The translations under genes and the position numbers were made by a program. 64,000 nucleotides of DNA from Leucocoprinus leucothites (taxonomy: Eukaryota; Basidiomycota; Agaricomycetes; Agaricales; Agaricaceae), in assembly GCA_013368445.1 (NCBI GenBank), contig JAACJO010000013.1:310001-374000 (forward strand). The letters are read 5' to 3'. The notes beneath the pieces are model-generated. The model was not told the origin of the DNA. It made no database searches and saw only the letters and a list, made by a program, of their open reading frames with translations. Positions 1 through 11,945 of the stretch are shown in pieces (the first letter of the stretch is position 1; each line of letters starts with the position of its first letter).

Positions 1-441
1 TTGATCACATTGTACACTCTACAGCTAACTAGCACAAACCACCAAAGTACAACCTTCAAGTCCAGGTTAACAATTCAACAAACATTTCCAAGTTAAAGAA
101 GTTTGGAGGTATTACCCTCACAGAGCACACAGCTACCAGACAAGACAGTGCGGCGACGGCACGCCGAGGTTTGATCGATGGTATATATAAACGTATAGCC
201 AGCTCTTCTCCCCGTCTAATGTCGTCCTACTTCAAAGGCTGTGTGGCGTTTATCTACGAAGCATCAGATTTCCCTATCAGTTGAACTTAATCCCTCTGTT
301 ACGCAGTTGGATTTTCGTCGTAAATAATTGTATGCTCAAGCTTTAGCGGTCATTGAAGTGAAGTGTGGATTCAATATCCAAACTATTACCGTGCCTAGCC
401 TTATACCCGCGTCGCTTCTCCCAAGCTTACAATCACTCTCT
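1..441. other. Left-edge non-coding stretch
   Basis: No gene is recognised here. A TATA-like element (TATATATAA, 182-190) precedes a pyrimidine-rich stretch on the + strand. The next ATG (about 220) opens only a 21-codon frame that ends TGA, unless an unseen intron rescues it. It may be the promoter and 5' leader of the unidentified ORF that follows. Confidence 0.3.
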
Positions 442-798
442 ATGCAGTCGGATGTACGACCTGTCACTGCTTATCAGCGAGCAAATGGTTTGTTCACATC
501 GTCAATGTTTGACCCTTCAGTCAAAAATACAAAGCGTCCACAATATCCACCTCCCTATCCTCAATCAATCGAGTCCGTATCTGTGGCCTCCTGGCAGCTG
601 AGAGTCAGCAATGGGAATCTTCTCATGGATATGATAGGTGGAAGAGGAAACGAGTTATTGTATCGACATTTCTGGAATGGATCTTTACATTCGAAGGAGC
701 TTGTGGCATATGGTCATTCATTGTCAAGGCCAATACCTACACCATTCCGCTCAGGAAAAATAGTCATGAGGCAACCATCATCACCAATAGCGAATTGA
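442..798 (+). CDS. Unrecognised 118-aa ORF
   Basis: An uninterrupted + strand frame begins at the ATG at 442 and ends TGA at 798. The same frame is open back to 328 but has no ATG there. The product is rich in Ser, Pro and Arg, with a run of prolines near residues 33-38. I see no signal peptide, membrane segment or known motif. A TATA-like element lies about 250 bp upstream, so an upstream spliced exon is possible. Its size is within what chance allows in this genome, so it is a weak prediction. Confidence 0.2.
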   Translation: MQSDVRPVTAYQRANGLFTSSMFDPSVKNTKRPQYPPPYPQSIESVSVASWQLRVSNGNLLMDMIGGRGNELLYRHFWNGSLHSKELVAYGHSLSRPIPTPFRSGKIVMRQPSSPIAN

Positions 799-862
799 AT
801 CAGAGCTCTCCAGGAAACCCTCCAATTTATTCCATATTCCAGGTTCAAATTTATCGAAACGA

Positions 863-891
863 ATGTGTGTGTGTATGTGTATGCATATGTG
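863..891. repeat. (GT)n-type microsatellite
   Basis: An imperfect alternating purine-pyrimidine tract of GTGTGT with ATGTGTATGCATATGTGT interruptions. It lies in the non-coding stretch between the 442-798 ORF and the 3' end of the RING/RRM gene. Confidence 0.7.
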
Positions 892-1325
892 TAGCAACTG
901 TACCGAATGGGTGTACCAAAGTATCTATGCGAAAAAGGGGGGAAAGTGGTACAAACGAGTGCGCAGAAGGAGTGTATAGCACAAAAGGGACTCGAGACAG
1001 GGAAGAATTACAATGATGATTGCAACATACTTATTTTTGGATTATACCTTTACCGACCATCAAGGACCATGCATGAAGAGAAGAAAACACTGAAAAAAAG
1101 AACATCGAACAACGAAAAGCCGTACGTAGAGAGCGATGAGCGACATAAAGAAAACACGGAGCGCGTACGACACGAGTGCGATAGCGAAGAAATATGTAAA
1201 CGAGTGACTCTACAAAAAATATGTGATGGATAACAAAAAAAACAATGAGACAAACTGAACACTCTGAACATGATGAGGTTTCGTTAACGTCCAATATACA
1301 CAGCATACGGAGTATGTGAGGTAGC

Positions 1326-4300
1326 TCAAGCGAGGACAGCAAGACGTTGAGCTAGTGCCTGCACTAACTCAGCCTCAACTCCAAACTCCTGAGCAAGATC
1401 GACGAAGCGCTGACCCTTGCCAGAAGCAGGGGCTGAGTTGATGATCTAGTTGAAATGTCGGCGATAGGGGTGTTGGGTGTGATTGATGGTTGCGAGGTTG
1501 ATTCATTTAGGGGTTTTGTGATCGGGATGGATTTGGACGAAGCCAAAGCCGTGAGTTTTCCAATCTGTTGACCGGTAAACGCTAAAGGAAAAATGAGACT
1601 TCGGATCTAAGAAAAGAAGGTGCATCTTCACCTTGACAGCAAACAGTGGCTCGAATAAGGTCTGTCACGAGGTCCATGCTATACCCCTGCTTGGCCTTAT
1701 CTTCTTCCTTCAGCGTCTCGAGGCGCCCGAGGAGGGTTTCGACAGCAGCTAATGACATCTCAGCCTTGTTATATGCACTATCGAGAGATAAACCAACCGA
1801 AAGCGACGTCAAATAACATGTCCCTGATGCCAGCTGACCAGAAAACACGGCTATCCACGTCCGTAGGGAATTTGCTGAGGATACTAATGAGCGAATGGAA
1901 CGGTAAGGAGGGCACTTTGAGGAAGTGTGACTAGATTCCAGATTAGTACAACAATAATATTTCGGGGCCGCTCAGGACTCACGTCAGGTTCGCGAATGAG
2001 ATACAACAATCCGGTTACCTCGTTTTCGGTGAGGAGGCCACCTTCCAACGCGCCAATGATACGTTCACCTTGCAATCCGGAAAGCGAAGGCCGAGAGCCG
2101 TCAAACGTGCCTCTCCACTGAGGGAAGAGCTGATAACAACTTGAGTGCTGAACTCGTAAAATGGCCAGCGAATGACTTACATTTGCCATGAGCTCCTCTT
2201 GACTGCTACGCGTTATGGTGACACCTCGGGCACGGCGACCACGTCCGAGAACGCTACCCCTTTCCTTCTTCCTACCATCAAGTCCGATAGCTTCGCCACG
2301 CAAGACAGCACCGGCGATTTGCTGATCCTTTATCTCAACGTAAGCGTGACTGAGCGTTTTCCCTTTTCCGTCTAATAGAACGTGGACAAGCTCGACAGGT
2401 TGCTGTAACCAGTTGACAACCTGAGAGGGTGTGATATCCTGAGAGAATTATCAGCGGAAAAAATAATGGTAAGTTGGGAATGAAAACTTACCCAAGGGAC
2501 ATTGTCAATCCGAAGAACGACGCGACCGTCCTTGGAAACCTGCTGGGAAGTGACGCTGGAAAGTAAACCACTGCTGTCAGGAGTGATGCTATTGTCGAGC
2601 TTGGGAGTACTGGCTCGAATTTCATTTGGGGAAAAGTCGATTCCAAAGTCGAAGCCACTCTCCAAGTCGCCGAAACTGTCGTTCTCAGGAAGGATGCTAG
2701 GTACTTCGGCGGTGTTGGAGCTACTTGGAGAAGAGAAGATTGGATCGAAGAACGATTTGCCGGTCATCGTATCCTTCCGTTCTAATAACAGCGTCAGGAT
2801 CGGGCAGATTGAAAGGCTACAGAAGCCTTACCTGTAGTAACCGAAGTTCCTTTCGTCTTCGGGTTGACGACAAGCTTGAAGTCCTGGACACTCTGTTTAC
2901 AGACAGCACACTCCATATCCTTTTCCCCAACAATGTTGAGGGCGCTCGTCAGGCAGGCGGAGCAGAGTGGATGGCCGCATGGCTTCAGAATAGCCAAGTT
3001 GGAGGCACTCTGAGTCAGGCAAACGGAGCAATCCGATGCACTAGTGGGTTCAGGTGAAATCAAATCCGAAGTCGAAGGAAGGATCATAGACGTCGCGTTA
3101 CGCGATGGGTACTGAGGTATGGGTTTATGGATGGCAGGAAGCGACAGATCGCCTGAAGGAATCGGAAGCTGTGCGGGCCTGACGTAGGAAGGAACTGCAT
3201 TCGTTTGCTGGAATTTTCTGGAGGTATCCCTATGGTTGTGTGCATGTTGAGGGTGTGCATCGTATCCATGTGAATTTTGCTGACGTTGTGACTGTTGGAA
3301 AGAATGGAAGTGATGTTCTACACTGTCAGCAATGTTAGGGGTGGTGCCATAGCCGAATTGGATTCCTGTGCTCTGGAAGGGATCGGAGTTGTACTGGGGG
3401 AAAGATGGGTAGCTATAATTAAGGTAACCGAAGGTATTTGCCTGGTGCGCTTGCAGATTAAGTGAAAAGGATTCGTCTTCGTGAGGAGCGTCATGGGTCG
3501 TTTCTTGTTCGTATTCGTGTTCATCAATATCGAAAAGCTCCTTTGACATGTCATTGGAGTAGCCAAAGTTAAAAGTGTTGTGGGCATTCTGCGGTGTTCG
3601 GACCTATTAAGATGAGCACGAGGCCTCACAAGTTCAAATAAGGCAACATACGACGCCAAAAGCTTCCCGTCTACGGGTGTGCGCGGGATCAGTAACACTG
3701 CCTTTGAGCTTGAGTTGCTTGACAAGATTCCGGTTGGGCGGTGGCGTCGACAAGAGATTTACGGGCTGGTTTTGAGACTGTCGCGAGCGAAGTGGTGATA
3801 CTGGTGCCTGGGCCCGGCTAATTGTATTGCGGCGAAGAGTCGGAGACAGAGACTGAGAAGGAGGCACATGAGAGTTCTGCGAATGAGCCCGAGCCCGGGT
3901 TTGTACGGGGCTGAATGAGTTTTCCGACTGCGCTGAAAGAAAGGCTGGAAGCAGTGCTGGAGAAGGGTGAGTATATGCGCTCAAAACTGAGTATTTCAGC
4001 TACCTTCAGAGATGAGGATGTTCGAGTCGTTTCCTGTGTCAGAGAAGCTATACTCAGTGGCTATATGCGCCTAATTAGCTTTTGTCCAATACATAGAAAA
4101 ATAACACAATCACCTTCATCGTCACCATAATGGTGTTCGTCATGATTTTGATCGCTAGACGAGACACGGATGCCATTTTCACTGGCCCTCGAGCGCCAGC
4201 TCTCCGCAACATCTGGTCCAGCATTATCATGAGCACCTGCCGCCCGCGATAATTCAGGGGATCCGGAGAAAAAGGCGATACGTTTCCTAAGACTAAGACT

Positions 4301-4531
4301 AAGGTTATCCGGGGTAGTCAAGGTGGACGAGTGGGTGGAATCGGTAGACCGGAGACTGAGAGGAGTGTACGGAGACGAGGGAGTGATAGGGGAGCGGTAG
4401 AAGGATTGAGAGTGGCGATGAGGCTGGCGGGTCGCTCGCTGGGGCGTAACAGGGTGAGATTTTGAGGAACGGGATACCGCAGGCGACGAGGGCACTGAAT
4501 ACGAGTGGAACGCCGGCTGCAGACGAGACAT
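1326..4531 (-). CDS. RING-finger and RRM domain protein
   Basis: A multi-exon gene on the minus strand. The chosen start (ATG at 4531) opens a Ser/Pro-rich low-complexity N-terminus (MSRLQPAFHS...). Central exons encode a C3HC4 RING finger at about 3020-2880, with CSVC, KPCGH, CSAC and CAVC carrying the zinc ligands. Downstream, after an exon ending VLRIDNVPW, comes an RRM. A GTAAGTTTTC donor and CTCTCAG acceptor join this to DITPSQVVNWL, and an RNP1-like SHAYVEI follows. The last exon reads VDLAQEFGVEAELVQALAQ and ends TGA at 1326-1328. A RING plus an RRM suggests an E3 ubiquitin ligase that binds RNA, a post-transcriptional regulator. The specific orthologue is not recognised. The exact borders of the last two introns (about 1447-1600) are uncertain. 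Confidence 0.75.
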
Positions 4532-5149
4532 GGCGGTAAATGACAACCAGCTGCACTTTCTGTCACGCTCAAGGTGACAACAACACCAGCGCGCCACGTC
4601 ACGTCACATAAGTTCGCGTACCGGTCATGTGATCGCGCGCGCCCCTCAATCATTGATCATTGATCGCTGCATTCTTACCACTGCCAGAATCAGCGGGCCA
4701 ACATTGGACACTCTGTTTGCTCCTTGGAATCTGCATATCGACTGGCTTGGAACGGTTCTTTGGCAAGATATATATGGCTATATATTTGAAGAGCACTGGT
4801 TGCATGGCATTTCTCTTCTGCTTGGGCGACTCGGACTAGACAATTAAGCGTATCTCGTGCTAACTCGTACCGCAACATCTCCTTCGTCAAATCCCACTCT
4901 ATAACGACTTTCAATGCTAGCTTCTCCTCCCGGATCCTACCCTCTATTTGTGGGGCTTTTGTCATCCAACAAGTATATTCTCCTAAGATTTACAAGCAAT
5001 AAAACATGCGTAACCGTGGAGTGCACAATCTCCTTTCCTCTCAGCCTACTTAAAAACATGCCCGTCACATGGAGCTCTCCAGTCATTCACTTGACTTCAA
5101 CCCTCTTAGTTCAAATCGCAACTGAAAGTCCTCACGAATTATTTCAACG

Positions 5150-6012
5150 ATGTTCTCTCGGGCTCAGTCGCAATCTCGTATGTGACCTTCGGCCACACCC
5201 ACTCACAAACACTAATCTCTCACAAAGACGTCAACTCAGCCTCTGGCGATCCATACTTCGGACACCAAGCCATCTCCCAAGCCGTCTCCAAATACATCAA
5301 ATCCAACCCCGCCCTCCAGCGTCGTCGTTCCCCATCCACTGGTCCCTTATCCGCTCCACTCGACCTCTACGTCGCTCGCATCATCCACGAAACACAAGTC
5401 CCCAACATCGTACCTTACACCGCTCTCTACCTCCTCGCCTCCGTCTCTCGCACATGCAGATGCGGCAAAAAATCCTCTCCCACATCCGAATTTGACGACT
5501 CATCCTACGACGAAAACTGCCAAGGCATCTCCAAACCACCTTCCACCATCTCTCACCGCCTCTCACGAATCATGACTCGTAACCCCTTCTCCCAACTCCG
5601 CAGACCCCGATATACCGCACACCACTTTTTCATCGGCTCATTCCTCCTCGTCATCAGTCAATTCCAGAAAAACTTCGACATGACCATGTTATCACAGATT
5701 TCCGGAGTCCGAGTTGAAGATATGATCGACCTTCATGCAGTGTTCACTACATGCATGGATAGGGATACCGCCCTAGCACTTGGTTGGATGATCAAAGAGT
5801 CAGAATTTAGGAGTTTGAACGACGTCGAGTGTCCCGTGGTTGTCATGCGTCGCAAGAGATTGGCACAGAAAGAGGAGCAAAATTGCGCCGAGAATCGTCC
5901 TCAACTTAAACGGATTTTCTCGATGAAGAGTTTCAGAAGCAGATCCTCATCATTGTCTTCGTTCGAGTCTCGACTTTCGACAGACTCATATATTCCCCTG
6001 AAAGAGTTATAG
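5150..6012 (+). CDS. Cyclin-like small protein
   Basis: Two exons. The 28-nt first exon encodes MFSRAQSQS, followed by a 50-nt intron (5178-5227, GTATGTGACC...CACAAAG) and a long second exon ending TAG at 6012, giving about 270 aa. The segment LDLYVARIIHETQVPNIVPY with YTALYLLASV, then HHFFIGSFLLVISQF, resembles the first helices of the cyclin fold of Pho80/Pcl-type cyclins, in which a cyclin activates a CDK. The C-terminus is basic and Ser-rich. The cyclin assignment rests on helix pattern only. The start is supported by the fitted splice phase. Confidence 0.6.
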
Positions 6013-6797
6013 CTTTCTCATTACTCGCGTACCACTTTTCTTGTCTGCTGGATTTCTCACTTGGATTATTGGCTATCCATCATCATCGTTTTCACTGCTT
6101 TCGTACTGCTTTGTATTTATACTCATCACTTGTATCTTTACTCACCGCTATCATGTATCTACAAGTACTTATCCAAAACTCAACACGCATCGCGTCTGTA
6201 CCATAATCTTTCCAAATAATTCACACCTGTCAAGAGTACTTAACTTCACGCAATTGGAGTGCATGAAGTAGTTGAATGGGGATTCGACGTAATCATCAAA
6301 ATAACGTCAAACCGCATCCACCACTCTTCGGACGATCGCTGAATAGGAGATCTCAAAGGATCGTTGAACTTGGGAGCTCGAGCCCATGCAGATGCCCAGG
6401 TCCCCCAAACCCATCACCGTGTTCTGATCTCAAGCCCTTCGCCCACTTACATATTATATCCTCACACCAATGTCCCATCATCAAACAACTATCAGACAAA
6501 CAAAGGAGAGCGTTCCCCTCATGCAAATTATATATATCAAGTGGTGGTGGTGGCGATAGTGAAGTGGTATGTAAGTATTAATATTACTAATGCACTGCCA
6601 ATAACCCAAAACAAATTAGAAGAGCATATAAATAACAAAAAAGCGATTCTAGACCTCCTCTATACGTCTATAAGAGCATGGACCAACCCACTGAGCCAAC
6701 AATGCCCCTTATCAGGCCGGAGCCGCCTATTACCTCTCCCTGTCAAACAAACATAATCGAAAAATAACCCGACTTAGCCAAACAGGACCCTCACTCC
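6013..6797. other. Intergenic region between convergent genes
   Basis: No supported gene. The stretch holds the 3' flanks of the cyclin-like gene (+) and the DEAD-box helicase (-). It is AT-rich with short TA-rich runs. I see no repeat or RNA gene. Confidence 0.6.
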
Positions 6798-9266
6798 TCA
6801 CAAGGCCTCACTCCTCTTCCCAAACGTCCTGCTCCCGCCACGATCACCCCATCCACCACGTTCTTCCCTCCCCCCACCACGGTCACCCCATCCGCCACGT
6901 TCTTCCTTCCTCCCACCACGGTCACCCCAGCCACCACGTTCTTCTCTCCTCCCAGAACGCTTATCCCCACCCCACTCACTCCTCCCTCCAAAACTTCTTT
7001 CCCCATCTCTCTGGGAACCCCGATATCCTTCTCTCTGGGAACCTCGATACCCGCCTCCTGAACTCCTCGTATACCCCCCATCACTCGAATCGAACTCCTC
7101 CGTCTCCCTCGCCTCCCTAATTTTCCTCTGTCCTCGTCCTACCCATGGCGACTTTGACGGGGCTCTAAATCCCTGTTTCCGGATAGTATCCATCCTCCTA
7201 TTCATCCTCTTCTTCTCACTAGTAATGCCGAGCTTCTCAAGCATACTCGCTGAGAGGCTGGGTGAAGGGAGACCACAAGCCCCAACAGCCCATTCTTTAC
7301 ACGATTCAAGAATCTCGGATTTACTGGTTTTGAGATCGTCGGAAAGACCGACGTAGTATCCGACAAGAGAACTAAAGGTCTCGTCGTAGGTTTCTGGATC
7401 GCCACGTGCAATGATTTCAGATACTGCACGTGGGATATCTTCAAGTACCGGCACCAGACTCGAATTACGGAATAACGGTCGTCTGCGAGGGGGTGAGCTG
7501 GCAGTTTTCACGACAGTCACAGGGACCTCGCCACCCCAGAAAGCCTTCGGGTCCGCATCGTACGTTTTTGCGAGTTCGAGGAGCTCAGAAGTCTGGTCTT
7601 CCACTGTGAGTGGCTTGAGTGGAAGTCCATCCATTTGACTTGAGAGGAATTTGCGTTCAAAAGGAAGAATGATAAGATCCCCACGTCCTTGGGTTCCTGC
7701 ACGTCCAGTGCGGCCAACACGATGGACGTACAGCTCTCCGCTCTTTGGAACACCGACTTGTATAACGCGTGTCACACCGGGATAATCCACGCCTCGTGCC
7801 GATACGTCTGATGTAATGAGGACACTAGCTCCGGATTTATCGGCCCTGAACGCGTCAGATGCTCGAACACGAGAAATCTGTGCTTTCTGTGAATGTAGTT
7901 CGTATACCATCGTATTGGCGCCAGCAGGTAACGTGTCTCGCTTCACCACCCTCAACAGCTCCGCAAATAGCTTCGTCATCTTCGTCGTAGGGAGGAAAAC
8001 CACAGATTTTGATTTTCCAGCGTTAACGAGTTGGTCATGAGCGAGGACACGGAGAATGTGAGGGATTTGTTGTTCGGCGGAGGGAAGGACTGTGTGGAAT
8101 TGTGGGATGTGAGCGTGCGTAGGAGGTGCATCGTCTGAAACGCAGTTGATGTATCTGTGATTTGCTGCAAGAGACTCCCTGGCGATTTTACGAATAGCGG
8201 GAGAGAGGGTAGCGGAGAAGAGGAAGGTTTGGCGTTCTGGAGAAGGAGGTAGGAATTTAAGGATGTTTAAGATATCAGGCATGAAGCCCATATCGAGAAG
8301 CGTGTCGGCTTCATCAAGGATAAGCTAAGATAAATAATTAGGATGTTGCCCAGATGGAGGAACATGGAGCATCACATACCGTTTGAGCATGAGCGACACT
8401 TTGGGAGACATCTGTGGATGACTCCAAAAGGTCATTCATACGACCAGGCGTAGCGACAATGATGTCGTGCGTCCCGAATTTAAAGTCCCTCAACTGCTGC
8501 CGCTTGTTCTCCCCACCCACAAACAAATGAACCTCAAACTTATTCAAGTGCTTCACCAGTTTCCGCGCCTCGTTCCCAATCTGCGTCGCGAGTTCACGGG
8601 TAGGACTGATGATGACAATACCGGTGTGTTTCCTTGCAAACTGGCGCTGCGCCGAGTCTGTTAGATTCCGGCCAGGCCTAAGTCCTGTATCTTGAGTCGC
8701 GCCTTTGGCATGCTGGTCAAGAGCTTTCAAGCGAGCTTCCACCGCCGGAATCAAGAACGCGAGCGTCTTGCCGGTCCCAGTCTTGGCTTTCACCATCAAG
8801 TCTCGTGAAGAAGACTTTTCAGGATCATATGGCTGCATAAGTTCTGGGAGAAGGGGTAACACCGCAGCTTGCACCGAAGACATAGTCGTGAGTTTGAACG
8901 GGCCTTGAGTGAGGGCACGCGAAATCCCTGGGTGCAGGACATTCTCCAAGGACGAAAACTGGGGCAATTCTTCTTCCGGTTTCGTTTCCTCGGCTGGTTG
9001 TGACAAGGGTGAAGACTCCATGCTGGTAGTCCTCAGTGCTGCAACAGCTGACTGCTGACGCGTAATTAGGGGTATGGGTCGAAGCAGCGCTAAAAAAAAA
9101 AAAAAACCTCAGCAAGACATTCGACGAATAGAACAGAAAGTACGATACCATTGCTGGTGGGTTTTGCAGAAAGAAGGACATAAGAACGTCCTAGAAGAGG
9201 GCCTGAGCCAATTCTAGGACGGATGAAGCATGTGCGCGCTACGCGAGCCCAGATGGAAGACGACAT
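6798..9266 (-). CDS. MSS116: Mitochondrial DEAD-box RNA helicase, MSS116-like
   Basis: An ATP-dependent RNA helicase of about 784 aa in three exons: 9149-9266, 8380-9089 and 6798-8324. The first exon encodes a basic, Ser/Arg-rich leader without acidic residues (MSSSIWARVARTCFIRPRIG), a good mitochondrial presequence. It joins in frame over a 59-nt intron ending in a long T-run and AG. Motifs follow in order: Walker A AKTGTGKT (about residue 141), PTRELA, TPGRM, DEAD (about 280) just after the second intron (8325-8379), SAT, and HRVGRTGRAG. The AKTGTGKT form, DEAD motif and presequence together point to MSS116, which aids mitochondrial group I/II intron splicing and translation. The C-terminus carries RGG-type repeats (EERGGWGDRGG). 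All splice phases fit and the frame is intact. Confidence 0.9.
6838..6960 (-). repeat. Tandem Gly-Arg repeat in the helicase C-terminus
   Basis: Three near-identical copies of about 45 bp encode EERGGWGDRGG plus a 3-4-residue spacer at the C-terminal end of the helicase. RGG-rich tails of this kind bind RNA non-specifically in DEAD-box proteins. Confidence 0.8.
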
Positions 9267-9452
9267 ACTGGGCGGACAAGGAAGGGAATGCTTTCCAAAA
9301 ATTTCGACAAACACTTTTTGATCGCCGGACGGGACGGCCGGCAGTCACCCAAAATGGAAATGACCCCTATTATGTCTAGCACATTTGCTCGCTCACACGT
9401 ACTTAGTGGCAAAGTGGATCTCTGGTTTAATAAAGTAGACTACATCGACTAG

Positions 9453-10331
9453 CTAAAGTGACTCTATCTGTGCCGGGAAGAATCCTTTCCCTCCGTCATA
9501 CCACGGTTTATCATGAGCCAACAAGACTCTAACCCTCGGAATCTTCGTCACTTCCTTCACTCGTCCAATCATTTCCTCTGCCAACTCCTTATGCAAATGC
9601 ACGGTAGCTTCTCCAGGATGCATGCATGCAACAGCCGACTTCCCGGTTACTAAATTCCAGTGATGCGCCGTGTCTCCAGCAAGATAAACCCATGCTCCAT
9701 CTGCACTCGTCCGTGCGAGAAGGTTTACATGTCCCCAAACATGGCCCGGAGCATCAACAATATAGAGGCTCCCATCCCCATAAAAGTCGTGTGCCTTTGG
9801 GAAAGGCCCAATCGACTCCCACTTTGCATCGTCCCCTAGGTATGTCGTCCGCCCAGCAGGCAAGAGCTCGGAAGAATAATATGAATCTGGATTATCCGGC
9901 CAAAACCCTTGTTCGAACAGCTTCTTCGTCTCACCTCCAACAACGAAATGGCTTTCTGAGAACGGCGGGGTATAGCCAATATGGTCGAAATGAATATGCG
10001 ATGGGCACACAATGTCAATATCTCGAGGTGCCAGTCCGCCTTTTGCCAACGAATCTACGATATCCTGTGGAATATCCATTGTGAATACTGGTTTGAGAGA
10101 TTCGACAAGCTTCGGTGGAAATTCTTCCCAGTCTTTGCGTACACCCAAATCAAAAAGAAGCCTTTTCTTGTTGACCGAGTGTTGTAGAAGGAACGAGAGG
10201 CAGGGAAGATGGACTTGAGTGTCTAGGGGTGCATCGTCAAGGAATAGATCGACTTTGCAGTGTATATGCCCCGATTCGAGAGTGGACACCATGCAGTAGG
10301 GTTGATTTTCTGAAGGCGGTGGGAGGGACAT
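9453..10331 (-). CDS. Metallo-beta-lactamase-fold lactonase-like protein, copy 1
   Basis: A single-exon gene of 292 aa starting MSLPPPSENQ. It has the dinuclear-zinc signature SHIHFDHIG (HxHxDH), GDTAHH for the bridging Asp region and a late LLAHDKPW histidine. This layout matches N-acyl-homoserine-lactonase-like and related lactone hydrolases, so a cytosolic hydrolase of lactones or esters is likely; the true substrate is unknown. An upstream in-frame ATG at 10352 would add seven residues (MLGKKFT). MSLPPP is preferred because it also opens both neighbouring paralogues. It is the most diverged of three tandem copies, with unrelated-looking 5' flank compared with copies 2 and 3. Confidence 0.8.
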   Translation of the reverse strand: MSLPPPSENQPYCMVSTLESGHIHCKVDLFLDDAPLDTQVHLPCLSFLLQHSVNKKRLLFDLGVRKDWEEFPPKLVESLKPVFTMDIPQDIVDSLAKGGLAPRDIDIVCPSHIHFDHIGYTPPFSESHFVVGGETKKLFEQGFWPDNPDSYYSSELLPAGRTTYLGDDAKWESIGPFPKAHDFYGDGSLYIVDAPGHVWGHVNLLARTSADGAWVYLAGDTAHHWNLVTGKSAVACMHPGEATVHLHKELAEEMIGRVKEVTKIPRVRVLLAHDKPWYDGGKGFFPAQIESL

Positions 10332-10638
10332 GGTAAACTTTTTCCCTAGCACACCATTAGCGTTGCTCGGAATGGAGACAAACTCAGGACTCGCTAGTTA
10401 ATAACGATTGCTGCTGTAGGCGCTTTCCCAGTGAGAGAGATGAAACACTATCACATGTGAGCGCAATGTCTATATTCCCTCATGTCAGACTGATGGAGAC
10501 AAGCGAGAGGAACCTGGACAGCAATATCACTGATCTCAGATCTATATCATGATTCGCTTCGCATCCATGTGTAATCAATACTCTATTAATCACTAAGCCC
10601 AAAGTAAATCTATAATTAATAACTATAATCATCACCCT

Positions 10639-11521
10639 CTACAACGACTTGATACTCCCAGGATAAAATGCATCTCCTCCCTCATTCTCCTCATACCAAG
10701 GCCTACCATGCGCCAAAATCACTCTTACCCTCGGCAACCTCGACACCTCCCCAACACGTCTAATCATATCTTCAGCCGCCTCCTCATCCACATGTATAGG
10801 TGCAGTATGACAACACGCCATACCAGATTTTCCTGTAATCAAATTCCAATGATGTGCCGTGTCACCAGCGAGATATAACCATCCCCCATCAGCACTCGTC
10901 CTTACGAGGAGGTTAATGTGACCCCAGAGATGTCCTGGAGCATCGATGACATATAGACTTCCGTCCCCATAGAAATCGTATGCACGAGAGAGAGGTCCAA
11001 TAGGTTCCCAGGTAATGTCTTCTCCTAGAAACATTGTTCTATCCGTAGGGATGACATCCGAAGTATAGACAGAGTCCTCCTTTTCTGGCCAAAGGCCTTC
11101 TTCAATAATTTTCATAGTCTCTCCACCAACAACGAATTGACTTTTTGGGAACAGAGGACTATGGCCTGCATGGTCGAAGTGAATGTGGGATATAAACACG
11201 GTATCAATATCATCGGGGGTTAAACCTCCTTTTGCTAAAAGACTCGATGACGTCTTGTTCGACTTCGACGCCAGACTCAGGTGGAATTGAAGCTAGGATT
11301 TTCGGCGGAGAGTTTTGCCAGTCTTTGCGGATACCCAGGTCGAACAAGAGTTTTTTGTTGTTAGTGGAGTGTTGAAAAAGGAAGGATAGGGAAGGAATTC
11401 GTTGGAGGTTGTCGTTTTCAGGATTATCGATGAATATACGATCGACAACGTGTATATGCCCCGATTCTAGAGCAGAGACGGTGAAGTATGCCTGGTTTTC
11501 CCTGGGAGGTGGGAGGGACAT
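10639..11521 (-). pseudogene. Metallo-beta-lactamase-fold protein, copy 2, frameshifted
   Basis: Close paralogue of the 12949-13830 gene, starting MSLPPPRENQ at 11521 and ending at 10639. An A-run at 11237-11240 has one base more than the same place in copy 3 (ctaaaag versus ctaaag). This breaks the frame just before the zinc motif; after the break the frame resumes as SHIHFDHAGHSPLF through to the C-terminal LAHGRPW. The remainder, including GDTAHH, is well conserved, so decay is recent or the extra A is an assembly error. The 5' flank with TATA box, leader intron and upstream motif is shared with copy 3. Confidence 0.75.
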
Positions 11522-11643
11522 GGCTGTAGACTGCAGGAAAGAATTGAATAAGTATCGAACGAATCCTCTGTTGTTGGGGTGTTCAAACTCACTGTAAATG
11601 CGGGATGAGGAGAACGTATTGAAAAATCTGCTCGCCCTCTGAG

Positions 11644-11651
11644 TATATATA
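11644..11651 (-). promoter_or_regulatory. TATA box of lactonase copy 2
   Basis: TATATATA lies about 125 bp upstream of the copy 2 ATG. The leader between them has a GTGAGT donor and CTGCAG acceptor directly before the start codon, suggesting a 5'-UTR intron. The same arrangement is found upstream of copy 3. Confidence 0.5.
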
Positions 11652-11945
11652 CGTTTCTGTGAAACGCCGAGTCCGGGGTGCCCACCAATAGCGCTATGCT
11701 ATGAATCAGCTCTTTCCGGTTGCTGACCCATTCAAGCCCATTCTGACGTGCTGTAAGAAGCAAAAGATTAGATCTTATTGCCCTAACTCTAAGCTTTAGC
11801 TCAGCAGGTCGCCTTATCAATGACCATCTTGGCATGTTAGTAAAGTAGATCGCCTTTAGCTATTAACGAACGCTTAGACATACTACTGATGGGAAATGTC
11901 CTATTCCGACTCGACATGAAAATCCGTTATGATAGGTGACGATAA

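Larger units (their letters stand above)
10430..11945. repeat. Direct duplication unit A (lactonase copy 2)
   Basis: This block matches 12770-14245 in order: a shared 3' flank (atgtgagtgcaat-like, tatattccctc), the lactonase gene, the leader with TATA box, and the CAATAGCGCTA upstream motif. Similarity ends around gataggtgacgataa (about 11945). The two units are separated by about 0.8 kb of unrelated sequence. Confidence 0.75.

Noticed and set aside
9090..9314. Separate small minus-strand ORF upstream of the helicase
   Set aside because: Its N-terminal part splices in frame to the helicase as the first exon, so it is not an independent gene.
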